From DASSUW01 sp963789005 (GTDB lineage Bacteria > Actinomycetota > Thermoleophilia > Solirubrobacterales > Solirubrobacteraceae), in assembly GCA_963789005.1 (NCBI GenBank), contig CAWBIZ010000002.1, forward strand, positions 509,478-573,477: 64,000 bases of DNA. Reading direction: 5' to 3'. This document shows, one piece after another, positions 26,114 through 34,119 of this stretch. Position 1 is the first letter of the stretch; each line of letters opens with the position of its first letter. The notes under the pieces were generated by a model, which was given only the letters and a program-made list of their open reading frames with translations, did no database searches and had not been told where the DNA came from. The position numbers and the translations under genes are program-made.

Positions 26114-27261
26114 GCGGCGAGGACCTCGCGGACCGGGTTGCGGCCGAACCGGTAGGGGATGTGCTCGACCGGCTCGTCGAGCAGCACCAGGTCGGCGCGC
26201 TTGCCGACCTCGATCGACCCGCGGTCGGGCAGGTCCAGCACCCAGGCGGCGTTGAGCGTGCACGCCGCGAGCGCCTCGCGCACGCTCCAGCCGTAGCGGC
26301 GGACCGCGAGGCCGATCACCAGCGGCAGCGAGATCACAGGCGACGTACCGGGGTTGCAGTCGGTGGCGAGCACGCAGATCGCGCCCGCGTCGGCCAGCGC
26401 CCGTCCCGGCGCCAATTCCTCGGCGCCGAGGAACTCGGCGCCTGGCAGGAGCACCGCCGCGCACTCGGCGGCGGCCAGCGGCGCGAGGTCCTCAGGATGC
26501 AGGCAGGCAAGGTGGTCGACCGAGCGTGCGCCTGCGGCCAGCGCCACCGGCACGGAGCGGTTGGCGTTGAACTGCTCGACGTGGGCGCGCAGGGCGACGC
26601 CCTCGCGCCGCGCGAGCTCGCCCAGCAGCTCGAGGTCCTCGTTGCGGAACGCGACCGACTCGACGTAGATGTCGAGCGCGTCGACGTCGGCCTCGGCGGC
26701 CAGCGCGTCGACCTCGTCCATCCAGCCCGCGGCGTCGTAGCCCTCGGGCACCGCGTGGGCGAACAGGCCGGTGACGCGGTCGCCGATCTCGTGGGCGAGC
26801 CGCACGGCGCGCAGCTCGCCCTCGCGCGACAGCCCGTAGCCGGTCTTGGCCTCGACCGTGGTGGTGCCGTGCGCGAGCATCTCGGCGCGGATCTCGCTCG
26901 CCTGCGCGAGCAGCTCGCCGTCGCTCGCGGCAGCGAATGCGCGGGCCGACGAGGCGATCCCGCCGCCGCGCCGCGCGATCTCCTCGTACGGCACGCCCGT
27001 CACCTTCTGCTCGTACTCCTCGGCGCGCCAGCCGGAGAACGGCAGGTGCGTGTGGCAGTCGACGAAGCCCGGGAGGATCGCGCCGCCCGGAAGGTCGATC
27101 ACCCGGTCGGCGCCCGGATCGTCCTCGAGCGCGACGATCACGCCGTCCTCGACGGTCACCGATCCCGGCTCGAGCCGCAGCTCGTTCGGGCGCCGCAGGT
27201 ACGGCAGCCCGTCCTCGGGCGGCAGCAGCACCTGTGCGGCGCCCCGCACCGAGACCCTCAT
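26110..27261 (-). CDS. hutI: imidazolonepropionase
   Basis: A 383-residue amidohydrolase converting imidazolone-5-propionate to N-formimidoyl-glutamate. Diagnostic: PGFVDCHTHLPFSGWRAEEY with the metal His pair, GVPYEEIARRGGGI, EAKTGYGL, and DCNPGTSPVISLPLVIGLA near the end. Third enzyme of histidine breakdown. Start ATG at 27261 is preceded by the triplicated 45-bp unit, which carries an AGGATCGAGG stretch that could be its ribosome site (AGGATCGAGG ends 16 nt before the ATG, a long spacing). The stop forms GTGA with the M20 gene. Confidence 0.95.
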   Translation of the reverse strand: MRVSVRGAAQVLLPPEDGLPYLRRPNELRLEPGSVTVEDGVIVALEDDPGADRVIDLPGGAILPGFVDCHTHLPFSGWRAEEYEQKVTGVPYEEIARRGGGIASSARAFAAASDGELLAQASEIRAEMLAHGTTTVEAKTGYGLSREGELRAVRLAHEIGDRVTGLFAHAVPEGYDAAGWMDEVDALAAEADVDALDIYVESVAFRNEDLELLGELARREGVALRAHVEQFNANRSVPVALAAGARSVDHLACLHPEDLAPLAAAECAAVLLPGAEFLGAEELAPGRALADAGAICVLATDCNPGTSPVISLPLVIGLAVRRYGWSVREALAACTLNAAWVLDLPDRGSIEVGKRADLVLLDEPVEHIPYRFGRNPVREVLAA

Positions 27262-27262
27262 C

Positions 27263-27394
27263 CGACTGGCCTCGATCCTGCTTGCCTCATTCCGAAATGG
27301 TCGGCACCGACCGGCCTCGATCCTGCTTGCCTCATTCCGAAATGGTCGGCACCGACCGGCCTCGATCCTGCTTGCCTCATTCCGAAATGGTCGG
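27263..27394 (-). repeat. 45-bp unit in three tandem copies at the hutU-hutI junction
   Basis: CTCGATCCTGCTTGCCTCAT begins at 27271, 27316 and 27361, an exact 45-bp period, and the copies are identical except for one base in the first (ACTGG instead of ACCGG). Read on the coding strand, the first-met copy contains the end of hutU (codons for ISE and its TGA), and each copy also carries the AGGATCGAGG stretch that precedes hutI. So the hutU tail and hutI leader have been triplicated without changing either protein. Confidence 0.92.
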
Positions 27395-29002
27395 CTTCAT
27401 CGGGACCCGGACGCCGAGGCGGTCGGCCGCGTCGAGCGCCTCGTCGTAGCCGGCGTCGGCGTGGCGGATCACGCCCATCCCGGGATCGGCGAGCAGCGTG
27501 CGGCGGATCCGCTCGCCGGCCTCCGGCGTCCCGTCGGCCACGATCACCTGCCCGGCGTGCAGCGACTTGCCCATCCCGACGCCGCCGCCGTGGTGGAACG
27601 AGACCCAGCTGGCGCCGGTCGCGGTGTTGACGAGCGCGTTGAGGATCGGCCAGTCGGCGACCGCATCGGACCCGTCGCGCATGGCCTCGGTCTCGCGCTG
27701 CGGCGAGGCGACCGAGCCGGCGTCGAGATGGTCGCGGCCGATCACGATCGGCGCGCGCACCGCACCGCTTGCCACCAGCTCGTTGAAGCGCATCCCGGCA
27801 AGGTGGCGCTCCCCGTAGCCGAGCCAGCAGATCCGCGCGGGCAGGCCCTGGAACTGCACGCGCTCGCCGGCCAGCTCGATCCAGCGCCGGATGTGCTCCT
27901 GCTCGCCGAACAGCTCGAGGATCGCGGCGTCGGTGACCGCGATGTCGGCGGGGTCGCCGGACAGCGCGACCCACCGGAACGGCCCCTTGCCCTCGCAGAA
28001 CAGGGGCCGGATGTAGGCCGGCACGAAGCCCGGGTAGGCGAACGCGTCGTCGTCGCCGTGCTCGGCCGCCAGCCCGCGAAGCGCGTTGCCGTAGTCGAAC
28101 GCCTCGGCGCCGGCGGCGCCCAGCGCGCGGATCGCGCCGACGTGCGCCACGGCGCTCTCGCCCACGCGGCGCAGGTACTCGTCCTCGTCGGCCGTCCGCA
28201 GGGCATCGGCCTGCTCGAGCGTGAGCCCGGCCGGGATGTAGCCGACGAGCGGGTCGTGCGCGCTCGTCTGGTCGGTCACGACGTCGATCTCCACGTCGCG
28301 ACGCACGAGCTCCGGGAGCACCTCGGCGGCGTTGCCGAGCAGGCCGATCGACAGCGCGCGGCCGTCGCGGCGGGCGGAGTCCAAGCGCTCCAGCGCGTCG
28401 TCGAGCGACCCCGCGCGCTCGTCGAGGTAGCGCTCCCGGATGCGGCGCTCGATGCGCTGCAGGTCGACCTCCACGCACAGCGCGCAGCCGTCGTTCAGGG
28501 TCACGGCCAGCGGCTGCGCCCCGCCCATGCCGCCGAGCCCGGCGGTGACCACCAGTCGCCCGCGCAGCGTCCCGCCGAACCGCTGCCGGCCGATCGCGGC
28601 GAACGTCTCGTACGTCCCCTGCAGGATCCCCTGGGTCCCGATGTAGATCCAGGATCCCGCCGTCATCTGCCCGTACATCATCAGCCCGGCGGCGTCGAGC
28701 TCACGGAAGTGGGGCCAGTTCGCCCAGTCGGGCACGAGGTTGGAGTTGGCGATCAGGACGCGCGGCGCGTCGGGGTGCGTCTCGAACACCCCGACCGGCT
28801 TGCCGGACTGCACGAGCAGCGTCTCGCGCTCGTCGAGCCGCATCAGCTCGGCCTTGATCGCCTCCAGGCACGCGGCGTTGCGCGCGGCCTTGCCGATCCC
28901 GCCGTAGACCACGAGGTCCTGCGGCCGCTCGGCCACGTCGGGATGCAGGTTGTTCTCGAGCATCCGCAGCGCGGCCTCCTGCACCCAGCCCTTGCACCTC
29001 AC
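27377..29002 (-). CDS. hutU: urocanate hydratase
   Basis: A 541-residue NAD-dependent urocanase, second step of histidine degradation. Family marks: the N-terminal RMLENNLHPDVAERP, YGGIGKAARN, YGQMTAGSWIYIGTQGI, the nucleotide-binding GLGGMGGAQPLA, FCEGKGPFRWVALSGDP, and the active-site NHGGG-like SFHHGGGVGMGKSLHAG. Start GTG at 29002 overlaps hutH's TGA. The stop lies inside the third copy of the 45-bp repeat, directly after MKPTISE. The length is slightly below the usual 550 residues. Confidence 0.96.
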   Translation of the reverse strand: MRCKGWVQEAALRMLENNLHPDVAERPQDLVVYGGIGKAARNAACLEAIKAELMRLDERETLLVQSGKPVGVFETHPDAPRVLIANSNLVPDWANWPHFRELDAAGLMMYGQMTAGSWIYIGTQGILQGTYETFAAIGRQRFGGTLRGRLVVTAGLGGMGGAQPLAVTLNDGCALCVEVDLQRIERRIRERYLDERAGSLDDALERLDSARRDGRALSIGLLGNAAEVLPELVRRDVEIDVVTDQTSAHDPLVGYIPAGLTLEQADALRTADEDEYLRRVGESAVAHVGAIRALGAAGAEAFDYGNALRGLAAEHGDDDAFAYPGFVPAYIRPLFCEGKGPFRWVALSGDPADIAVTDAAILELFGEQEHIRRWIELAGERVQFQGLPARICWLGYGERHLAGMRFNELVASGAVRAPIVIGRDHLDAGSVASPQRETEAMRDGSDAVADWPILNALVNTATGASWVSFHHGGGVGMGKSLHAGQVIVADGTPEAGERIRRTLLADPGMGVIRHADAGYDEALDAADRLGVRVPMKPTISE

Positions 29003-30474
29003 GCCAGCACCACCTCCCCGGTTCGCAGCCCGTTCGCCAGCCCCGCAAGCTCGGCCGCCAGCGAGCGGTCCTCCTCCACGCGCGGCACGCGCTCCCGCAC
29101 CCGCGCGACGGCCGTTTCGAGAGCCTCGGTGCTGCGGAGTGGGCGGTGGAACTCGAGCCCCTGGACCGCGCACACGAGCTCGGTGGCGATCACCTGGGCG
29201 GCGTTCTCGACGGCCGTGCGCGCCTTCAGCACCGCGGTCGCGCCCATCGAGTTGAAGTCCTCCTGGCCGGCGCTCGTGGGGATCGAGCCGGCGCCCGCCG
29301 GGTGGGCGAGCACCTGGCACTCGTTGACCAGGGCGGCGGCGGCGTACTGGGCGATCATCAGGCCCGACGAGAGGCCGGGGCGCGGCGTGAGGAACGGCGG
29401 CAGGCCGGCGTAGCCGGGGGAGAGCAACGCGTAGATGCGGCGCTCGGAGAACGAGGCCAGCTCGCACAGGGCGAGCGCCAGGTGGTCGAACGGGAGCGAG
29501 AGCGGCTGGCCGTGGAAGTTGCCGCCCGAGACGACGTCGCCGTCCGCGGGAAAGACGAGCGGGTTGTCGGTCACCGCGCCGAGCTCGCGCTCGACCGCAC
29601 CGGCGATGTACGCGTGCGCATCGGCGATCGCTCCCAGCACCTGCGGTGCGCAGCGCAGCGTGTAGGGATCCTGCACGCGGCCACAGTCGGCGTGGCTGGC
29701 CACCACCGCGCTCCCGGCCAGCAGCGCCCGCAGCCGCGCCGCGATCTCGGTCGAGCCGTGTTGACCGCGCAGCGCGTGCAGGCGGGCGTCGAACGGCGCG
29801 GTGGAGCCCTTGAAGGCCTCGAGCGAGAGCGCGACGGCGACCACCGCCGCGTCGAGCAGCCGCGCGACGTCGCGCACCGCGAGCGCGCCCGCCGCGGCCA
29901 TCAGGTGCGTGCCGTTGATGATCGCCAGCCCTTCCTTGGCCTCCAGGGCGACCGGCTGCAGGCCGACCCGGGCGAGCGCCTCGCCGCCCGCGAGCTCGGC
30001 TCCCGCCACCGTCGCCTCGCCTTCCCCGATCAGCACGAGCCCGAGATGGGCGAGCGGCGCGAGGTCGCCCGACGACCCGACCGACCCCTTGCTCGGCACT
30101 ACCGGCGTCACGCCGCGCTCGAGCATCCCGAGCACGAGCTCGACGAGCTCGACCCGCACGCCGGAGTGCCCGCGCCGCAGCGAGGAGGCCAGCAGGAACA
30201 GCATCCCGCGCACGATCTCCTCGGGCAGCGGCGGCCCGGAGCCCACGGCGTGCGAGCGCAGGAGGTTGACCTGCAGTCGTGCGGCATCCTCGGCGGGGAT
30301 GCGGACGTTCTCGAGCTGCCCGAAGCCGGTCGTGACCCCGTACACGGCGGTGCCGGCCGCGAGCGCCTGCTCCACGACCGCCCGCCCGGAGGCGATCCGC
30401 TCGCGGTCGGCGTCGTCGAGCGGCCGCGGGGTTGCGCCGCGAGCGACCGCCTCGAGCTCGGCGAGCGAGGGCAT
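28999..30474 (-). CDS. hutH: histidine ammonia-lyase
   Basis: A 491-residue lyase making urocanate and ammonia; first gene of the hut operon. The self-forming MIO prosthetic-group motif reads GSVGSSGDLAPLAH at about residues 132-145. Most HALs have ASG where this has SSG, still compatible with cyclisation. Other marks: YGVTTGFGQLENVRI, NLLRSHAVGSG, KEGLAIINGTH, VVSGGNFHGQPL and AGQEDFNSMG. Its ATG at 30474 is separated from the divergent SDR by 43 nt, so both promoters must lie there. GTGA overlap with hutU. Confidence 0.96.
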   Translation of the reverse strand: MPSLAELEAVARGATPRPLDDADRERIASGRAVVEQALAAGTAVYGVTTGFGQLENVRIPAEDAARLQVNLLRSHAVGSGPPLPEEIVRGMLFLLASSLRRGHSGVRVELVELVLGMLERGVTPVVPSKGSVGSSGDLAPLAHLGLVLIGEGEATVAGAELAGGEALARVGLQPVALEAKEGLAIINGTHLMAAAGALAVRDVARLLDAAVVAVALSLEAFKGSTAPFDARLHALRGQHGSTEIAARLRALLAGSAVVASHADCGRVQDPYTLRCAPQVLGAIADAHAYIAGAVERELGAVTDNPLVFPADGDVVSGGNFHGQPLSLPFDHLALALCELASFSERRIYALLSPGYAGLPPFLTPRPGLSSGLMIAQYAAAALVNECQVLAHPAGAGSIPTSAGQEDFNSMGATAVLKARTAVENAAQVIATELVCAVQGLEFHRPLRSTEALETAVARVRERVPRVEEDRSLAAELAGLANGLRTGEVVLA

Positions 30475-30517
30475 GCGCCCGAACGTATCGGTTCAGGGCC
30501 GCACTAGGGTTGCCTGC

Positions 30518-31288
30518 GTGGCTTCGCGGACTGTGGTGATCACCGGTGTGAGCCGGGAGGGCGGGATCGGCGCCGCGCTCGCGCGGCGCTTCGCGGGCGA
30601 GGGGGCGCGGCTGTTCCTGACCGGCTGGGCGCCGCACGACGCCGAGCAGCCCTACGGCGAAGACCCGAGCGGCGGCGAGAGCGTTTCCCGCGAGCTGCGC
30701 GAGGCGGGCGCCGAGGTCGAGTTCGCCTCGGTCGACCTCGCCGACCCGGACGCGCCGCGGCAGATGTTCGAGGCGGCCCGCGCCGCGCTCGGGCGGGTTG
30801 ACGTGCTGGTGGCCAACCACGCCCGCAGCGCCCGCGAGACGCTCGCCGAGCTGACGGCGGAGGAGCTCGATCGCTCGTTCGCGATCAACGCTCGCGCGAC
30901 GCTGCTGCTGGCCAAGGAGTTCGCGGCGCAGGCCGAGGGCGGCGGCCGGATCGTGCTCTTCACCTCCGGCCAGTACCACGGCGCGATGCCCGAGGAGCTG
31001 CCATACATCGCGTCCAAGGCGGCGGTCCAGCAGCTCACGGCGACGCTCGCCGTCGAGCTCGCCCCGCGGGGCATCACGGTCAACTGCGTCAATCCCGGCC
31101 CCAACGACACCGGGTACGCGTTCGGCGAGGACCATCGCCGCGTCGAGGAGGCGATGCCGGGCGGTCGCTGGGGCCGGCCCGACGACGTCGCCAAGCTCGT
31201 GGCCTGGCTCTGCAGCGACGACGCGGACTGGGTCACCGGCCAGACGATCGCCTCCGACGGCGGCTGGTCGGCCCGCGGCGCCAGCTAG
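30518..31288 (+). CDS. SDR-family oxidoreductase (FabG-like)
   Basis: A 256-residue classical short-chain dehydrogenase/reductase. The cofactor loop is a variant, TGVSREGGIGAALARRF, with an insert between the glycines. Then come VLVANHARS in place of NNAG, the catalytic Ser region FTSGQYHGA, YIASKAAVQQ (YxxxK) and the C-terminal WVTGQTIASDGGW. The loop resembles that of bacterial 3-ketoacyl reductase-like SDRs used in antibiotic or sugar metabolism; substrate unknown. GTG at 30518 is the first start after the hutH promoter. Its TAG overlaps the convergent gene's stop as CTAG. Confidence 0.88.
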   Translation: MASRTVVITGVSREGGIGAALARRFAGEGARLFLTGWAPHDAEQPYGEDPSGGESVSRELREAGAEVEFASVDLADPDAPRQMFEAARAALGRVDVLVANHARSARETLAELTAEELDRSFAINARATLLLAKEFAAQAEGGGRIVLFTSGQYHGAMPEELPYIASKAAVQQLTATLAVELAPRGITVNCVNPGPNDTGYAFGEDHRRVEEAMPGGRWGRPDDVAKLVAWLCSDDADWVTGQTIASDGGWSARGAS

Positions 31289-31974
31289 ACGTCCATCCTC
31301 GCCTGCTCGATGCGGCGGGCGACGGTCTCGGCCCACGGCTCGCCGATCGCGCGCACGCGCGCCGCGCTCTCGGTGTGGTCGTAGGCGACGCGGCGGTGCT
31401 CGACCGCGCCGTCCGGGTGCAGGAGCGTGTATGCGGCGCGCTGGTCGCCGTCGAACGGCATCCCGACCGAGCCGGGGTTGACGAGCTCGATGCTGCGGAC
31501 GGCCGATACGCGGCGGAAGGGGAGATGGGTGTGGCCGAAGTAGACGCGCGGGTGGGTGACGCCCTCGAGCAGCTCGGCCTCGTCGTCCGCGGGCTCGGGC
31601 AGGAACGAGCGGACGTCGCTGGGAGGTGAGCCGTGGCAGACGAGCGCGCCCTCGTGCTCGACGTCCGCGGGGAGGGCGGCGAGCTCGGCGACCGTCGCCT
31701 CGCCGAGCATGCGACGGGCGGCTTCGATCGCCCCCGGCACGACCGGGTTGTCGGGCGCCGCCGCCGGGTCGGCGGTCCAGCGCTCGCCGTTCCCGCGGAT
31801 CCAGGTGGCGGGAGCCAGCTCGCGCAGGCGGGCGACGGTCTCGGCCGGCCAGCCGCCGAACAGCGCGTAGTCGCCGCCGAGGATCCAGCGGGCCGCGCCG
31901 CGCTCCTCCGCATCCACCACCACCGCCTCCAGCGCCGGCAGGTTGCCGTGCACGTCGTAGAGCACGCCGATCAC
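31285..31974 (-). CDS. calcineurin-like metallophosphoesterase (YfcE/MJ0936-type)
   Basis: A 229-residue phosphoesterase with the binuclear-metal motifs VLYDVHGNLPALEAV (D-x-H), ILGGDYALFGGWP (GD), IRGNGERW (GNxE), LVCHGSP and YFGHTHLPFRR (GHxH) in order. Probably cytosolic, hydrolysing a phosphodiester or small phosphoester. GTG at 31974 is chosen; the open frame reaches an ATG at 32037, but those added residues are Arg/Pro-rich and would overlap the promoter of the divergent glycosyltransferase. Confidence 0.88.
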   Translation of the reverse strand: MIGVLYDVHGNLPALEAVVVDAEERGAARWILGGDYALFGGWPAETVARLRELAPATWIRGNGERWTADPAAAPDNPVVPGAIEAARRMLGEATVAELAALPADVEHEGALVCHGSPPSDVRSFLPEPADDEAELLEGVTHPRVYFGHTHLPFRRVSAVRSIELVNPGSVGMPFDGDQRAAYTLLHPDGAVEHRRVAYDHTESAARVRAIGEPWAETVARRIEQARMDV

Positions 31975-32044
31975 GAGCGCAGGTCGCCGATCAGGCGGGG
32001 TCGGGGGCCGGGGGCGATCACGAGCGCGGTATACCATCGCGCGG

Positions 32045-32902
32045 GTGAGCTACGGGTGCGTGGTCCTCACGCAGGGTCGCCGCCCGGACGAGCTTCGGCG
32101 CGCGGTCGACTCGCTGCTGAACCAGCGCGAGGTGGACGTCGACGTCGCGGTCGTGGGCAACGGCTGGACGCCGACCGGCCTCCCCGACGGCGTACACGCG
32201 GTGGCGCTCGACGAGGACGCCGGCATCCCCGCCGGCCGCAACGCGGGCGTGCCGCACGTCGGCGGCGACCTGCTCTTCTTCCTCGACGACGACGCCGGCC
32301 TCGCGGACCGGGACGCGCTCGCCCGCGTGCAGGCGAAGTTCGCCGGCGATCCCAGCCTCGGGCTCGTCCAGCTGCGGATCGTCCCCGACGGCCCGGGCCC
32401 GGCGGCGCGCGAGTGGGTCCCGCGGCTGCGCGTCGGCGACCCGGCGCGCAGCAGCGACGTCACCCATGTGTGGGAGGGTGCGGTCGCGATGCCGCGGCGG
32501 GTGTTCGACGAGGTCGGCGGCTGGCCGGGCGACTTCCGCTTCGTGCACGAGGGCGTCGATCTCGGCTGGCGCGTCATGGACGCCGGCTACCGCGTGCGCT
32601 ACGCCGGCGACGTCGTCGCCGTGCACCCGCCGTACCGGCCGGCCCGCAACGAGTACGGCTACTACTTCGGCGCGCGCAACCGCGTCTGGCTCGCCCGCCG
32701 CTACCTCCCGCTCCCGCTCGGCGTGCTCTACGTCGCCAGCTTCGTGCTGCGCGCGCTGCCCCGGCTGGGGTCCCTCGACCGGCTGCGGCGCGCCGCGCGC
32801 GGATACCGCGACGGCATGCTCGCACCGTGCGGGCCGCGACGCCGGCTGCGGGCGCGGACGCTCGTGCGGATGACGCTCCTCGGCCGCCCGCCGGTGCTCT
32901 GA
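32045..32902 (+). CDS. glycosyltransferase family 2
   Basis: A 285-residue GT-A enzyme. CVVLTQGRRPDELRRAVDSLL forms the first strand and helix, DEDAGIPAGRNAGV follows, and the DXD-type metal site is LFFLDDDAGLADRD (about residues 78-91). The acceptor-binding region contains the HEGVDLGWRVMDAGYRVRY stretch of rhamnosyltransferase-like members. A weak C-terminal hydrophobic segment (YVASFVLRALP) may dock it to the membrane. GTG at 32045 lies just after the divergent phosphoesterase promoter. The stop overlaps neuD-like gene start (TGATG). Confidence 0.88.
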   Translation: MSYGCVVLTQGRRPDELRRAVDSLLNQREVDVDVAVVGNGWTPTGLPDGVHAVALDEDAGIPAGRNAGVPHVGGDLLFFLDDDAGLADRDALARVQAKFAGDPSLGLVQLRIVPDGPGPAAREWVPRLRVGDPARSSDVTHVWEGAVAMPRRVFDEVGGWPGDFRFVHEGVDLGWRVMDAGYRVRYAGDVVAVHPPYRPARNEYGYYFGARNRVWLARRYLPLPLGVLYVASFVLRALPRLGSLDRLRRAARGYRDGMLAPCGPRRRLRARTLVRMTLLGRPPVL

Positions 32903-33519
32903 TGGCCGTCCCGATCGTCGGCGTCGGGGCGGGCGGGCACGCGAAGTCGGTGCTCGAGGCGATCCGCTCCGCGGACGAGTTCGAGGTCGTCGCGCTCGTC
33001 GACGACGACCCCGCGCTGGCCGGCAGCGAGCTGCTCGGGATCACGGTGACCGCCGGCCCGCCCAGCGGCGCGCGCCACGCGTTCCTCGGCGTCGGCGGGA
33101 TCGGCGACCCCCGCCCGCGGCAGCGCGTGTGCGAGCGGCTGCTCGCCGACGGCTTCGAGCTGCCGCCGATCATCCACGCGAGCGCCGCCGTCTCGCCGTG
33201 GGCGACGCTCGGCCGCGGCGTGCAGGTCCTCGCCGCCGCGGTCGTCAACGCCGACGCGACGCTCGGCGACGGCGTGCTGATCAACACCGGTGCGGTCGTC
33301 GAGCACGACTGCGCGATCGGCGACTACGCGCACGTGGCGCCCAACGCGACGCTGGGCGGCGGCGTGACCGTCGGCGCCGGCGCGCATGTCGGCATGGGCG
33401 CCGTCGTCATCGAGGGCAGGAGGGTGGGAGCATCAGCCTTCGTGGCTGCCGGCGCGGTGGTGATCGCCGACGTGCCCGACGGCGCGCGCGTCGCCGGTGT
33501 TCCCGCCCGCCCCGTCTGA
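32902..33519 (+). CDS. NeuD/PglD-family sugar O/N-acetyltransferase
   Basis: A 205-residue two-part protein. The N-terminal Rossmann-like domain (VGVGAGGHAKSVLEAIR) is typical of NeuD/PglD, and from about residue 85 there are left-handed beta-helix hexapeptide repeats (for example NADATLGDGVLINTGAVVEH, then IGDYAHVAPNATLGGGV). The His in VVEHDC is the expected catalytic base. It would acetylate an amino-sugar nucleotide for surface glycans. Its last 87 bp overlap the convergent sugar transferase gene. Confidence 0.9.
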   Translation: MAVPIVGVGAGGHAKSVLEAIRSADEFEVVALVDDDPALAGSELLGITVTAGPPSGARHAFLGVGGIGDPRPRQRVCERLLADGFELPPIIHASAAVSPWATLGRGVQVLAAAVVNADATLGDGVLINTGAVVEHDCAIGDYAHVAPNATLGGGVTVGAGAHVGMGAVVIEGRRVGASAFVAAGAVVIADVPDGARVAGVPARPV

Positions 33520-34119
33520 CCCCTCGCCCCAGTCGCTGCGGGCGTCGTTGTAGACGCCACTCGGCCGGGCCAGCATCGGCAGCGTCCGAAACAGCAGCCG
33601 CAGGTCGAGCCAGGCCGAGCGGTTGTCGACGTACCAGACGTCGAGCTCGATCCGCTGCGGCCACGTGAGCTGGTTGCGGCCGAGGACCTGCGCCCAGCCC
33701 GTGATCCCGGGGCGCACCTCGAGCCGGCGAAGCTGGAACGGCGTGTACTGGTCGACCTGGTAGCGCAGCGTGGGGCGGGGGCCGACGATGCTCATGTCCC
33801 CGCGCAGCACGTTGACGACCTGCGGCAGCTCGTCGAGCGACCAGCGGCGCAGGAAGCGTCCGACGCGTGTGATCCGCGGGTCCTGCTCGGCGATCAGCCA
33901 GCCGGTGCCGAGCAGGTGCGCGTCGGGCACCATCGTGCGGAACTTGAGCAGCTCGAAGTCGCAGCCGTCGAGCCCTACGCGCGTCTGGCGCAGGATCACC
34001 GGGCCGCGGCTCTCGAGCCGGATCGCGAGCGCGATCGCGGCAAGCGCCGGCGACAGCACGACCGTCACCGCCCCGGCGATCACCAGGTCGAGCGCCCGGG
34101 TCGCCAACCGGTCGATCAC
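33433..34119 (-). CDS. undecaprenyl-phosphate sugar phosphotransferase (PglC/WcaJ-type, short)
   Basis: A 228-residue monotopic transferase that places a sugar-1-phosphate on the lipid carrier to start glycan assembly. It has one N-terminal hydrophobic re-entrant helix (DLVIAGAVTVVLSPALAAIA), then GPVILRQTRVGLDGCDFELLKFRTM in part, the RRWSLDELPQVVNVL motif and DMSIVGPRPTL. The catalytic Asp-Glu pair is in the SLDELPQ stretch. The C-terminal 29 codons read antisense through the end of the neuD-like gene and look unlike the family. Coupled by GTGA to the upstream glycosyltransferase. Confidence 0.92.
   Translation of the reverse strand: MIDRLATRALDLVIAGAVTVVLSPALAAIALAIRLESRGPVILRQTRVGLDGCDFELLKFRTMVPDAHLLGTGWLIAEQDPRITRVGRFLRRWSLDELPQVVNVLRGDMSIVGPRPTLRYQVDQYTPFQLRRLEVRPGITGWAQVLGRNQLTWPQRIELDVWYVDNRSAWLDLRLLFRTLPMLARPSGVYNDARSDWGEGSDGAGGNTGDARAVGHVGDHHRAGSHEG

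Noticed and set aside
27258..27400. CRISPR-like or coding repeat at hutU-hutI
   Set aside because: Three contiguous 45-bp copies of a gene junction with no spacers; the repeated peptide frames are by-products of the period.
27377..31336. A 1319-residue frame over hutU, hutH and the SDR
   Set aside because: Only the hutU part resembles a protein; the rest is shadow of hutH and the SDR, due to high GC.
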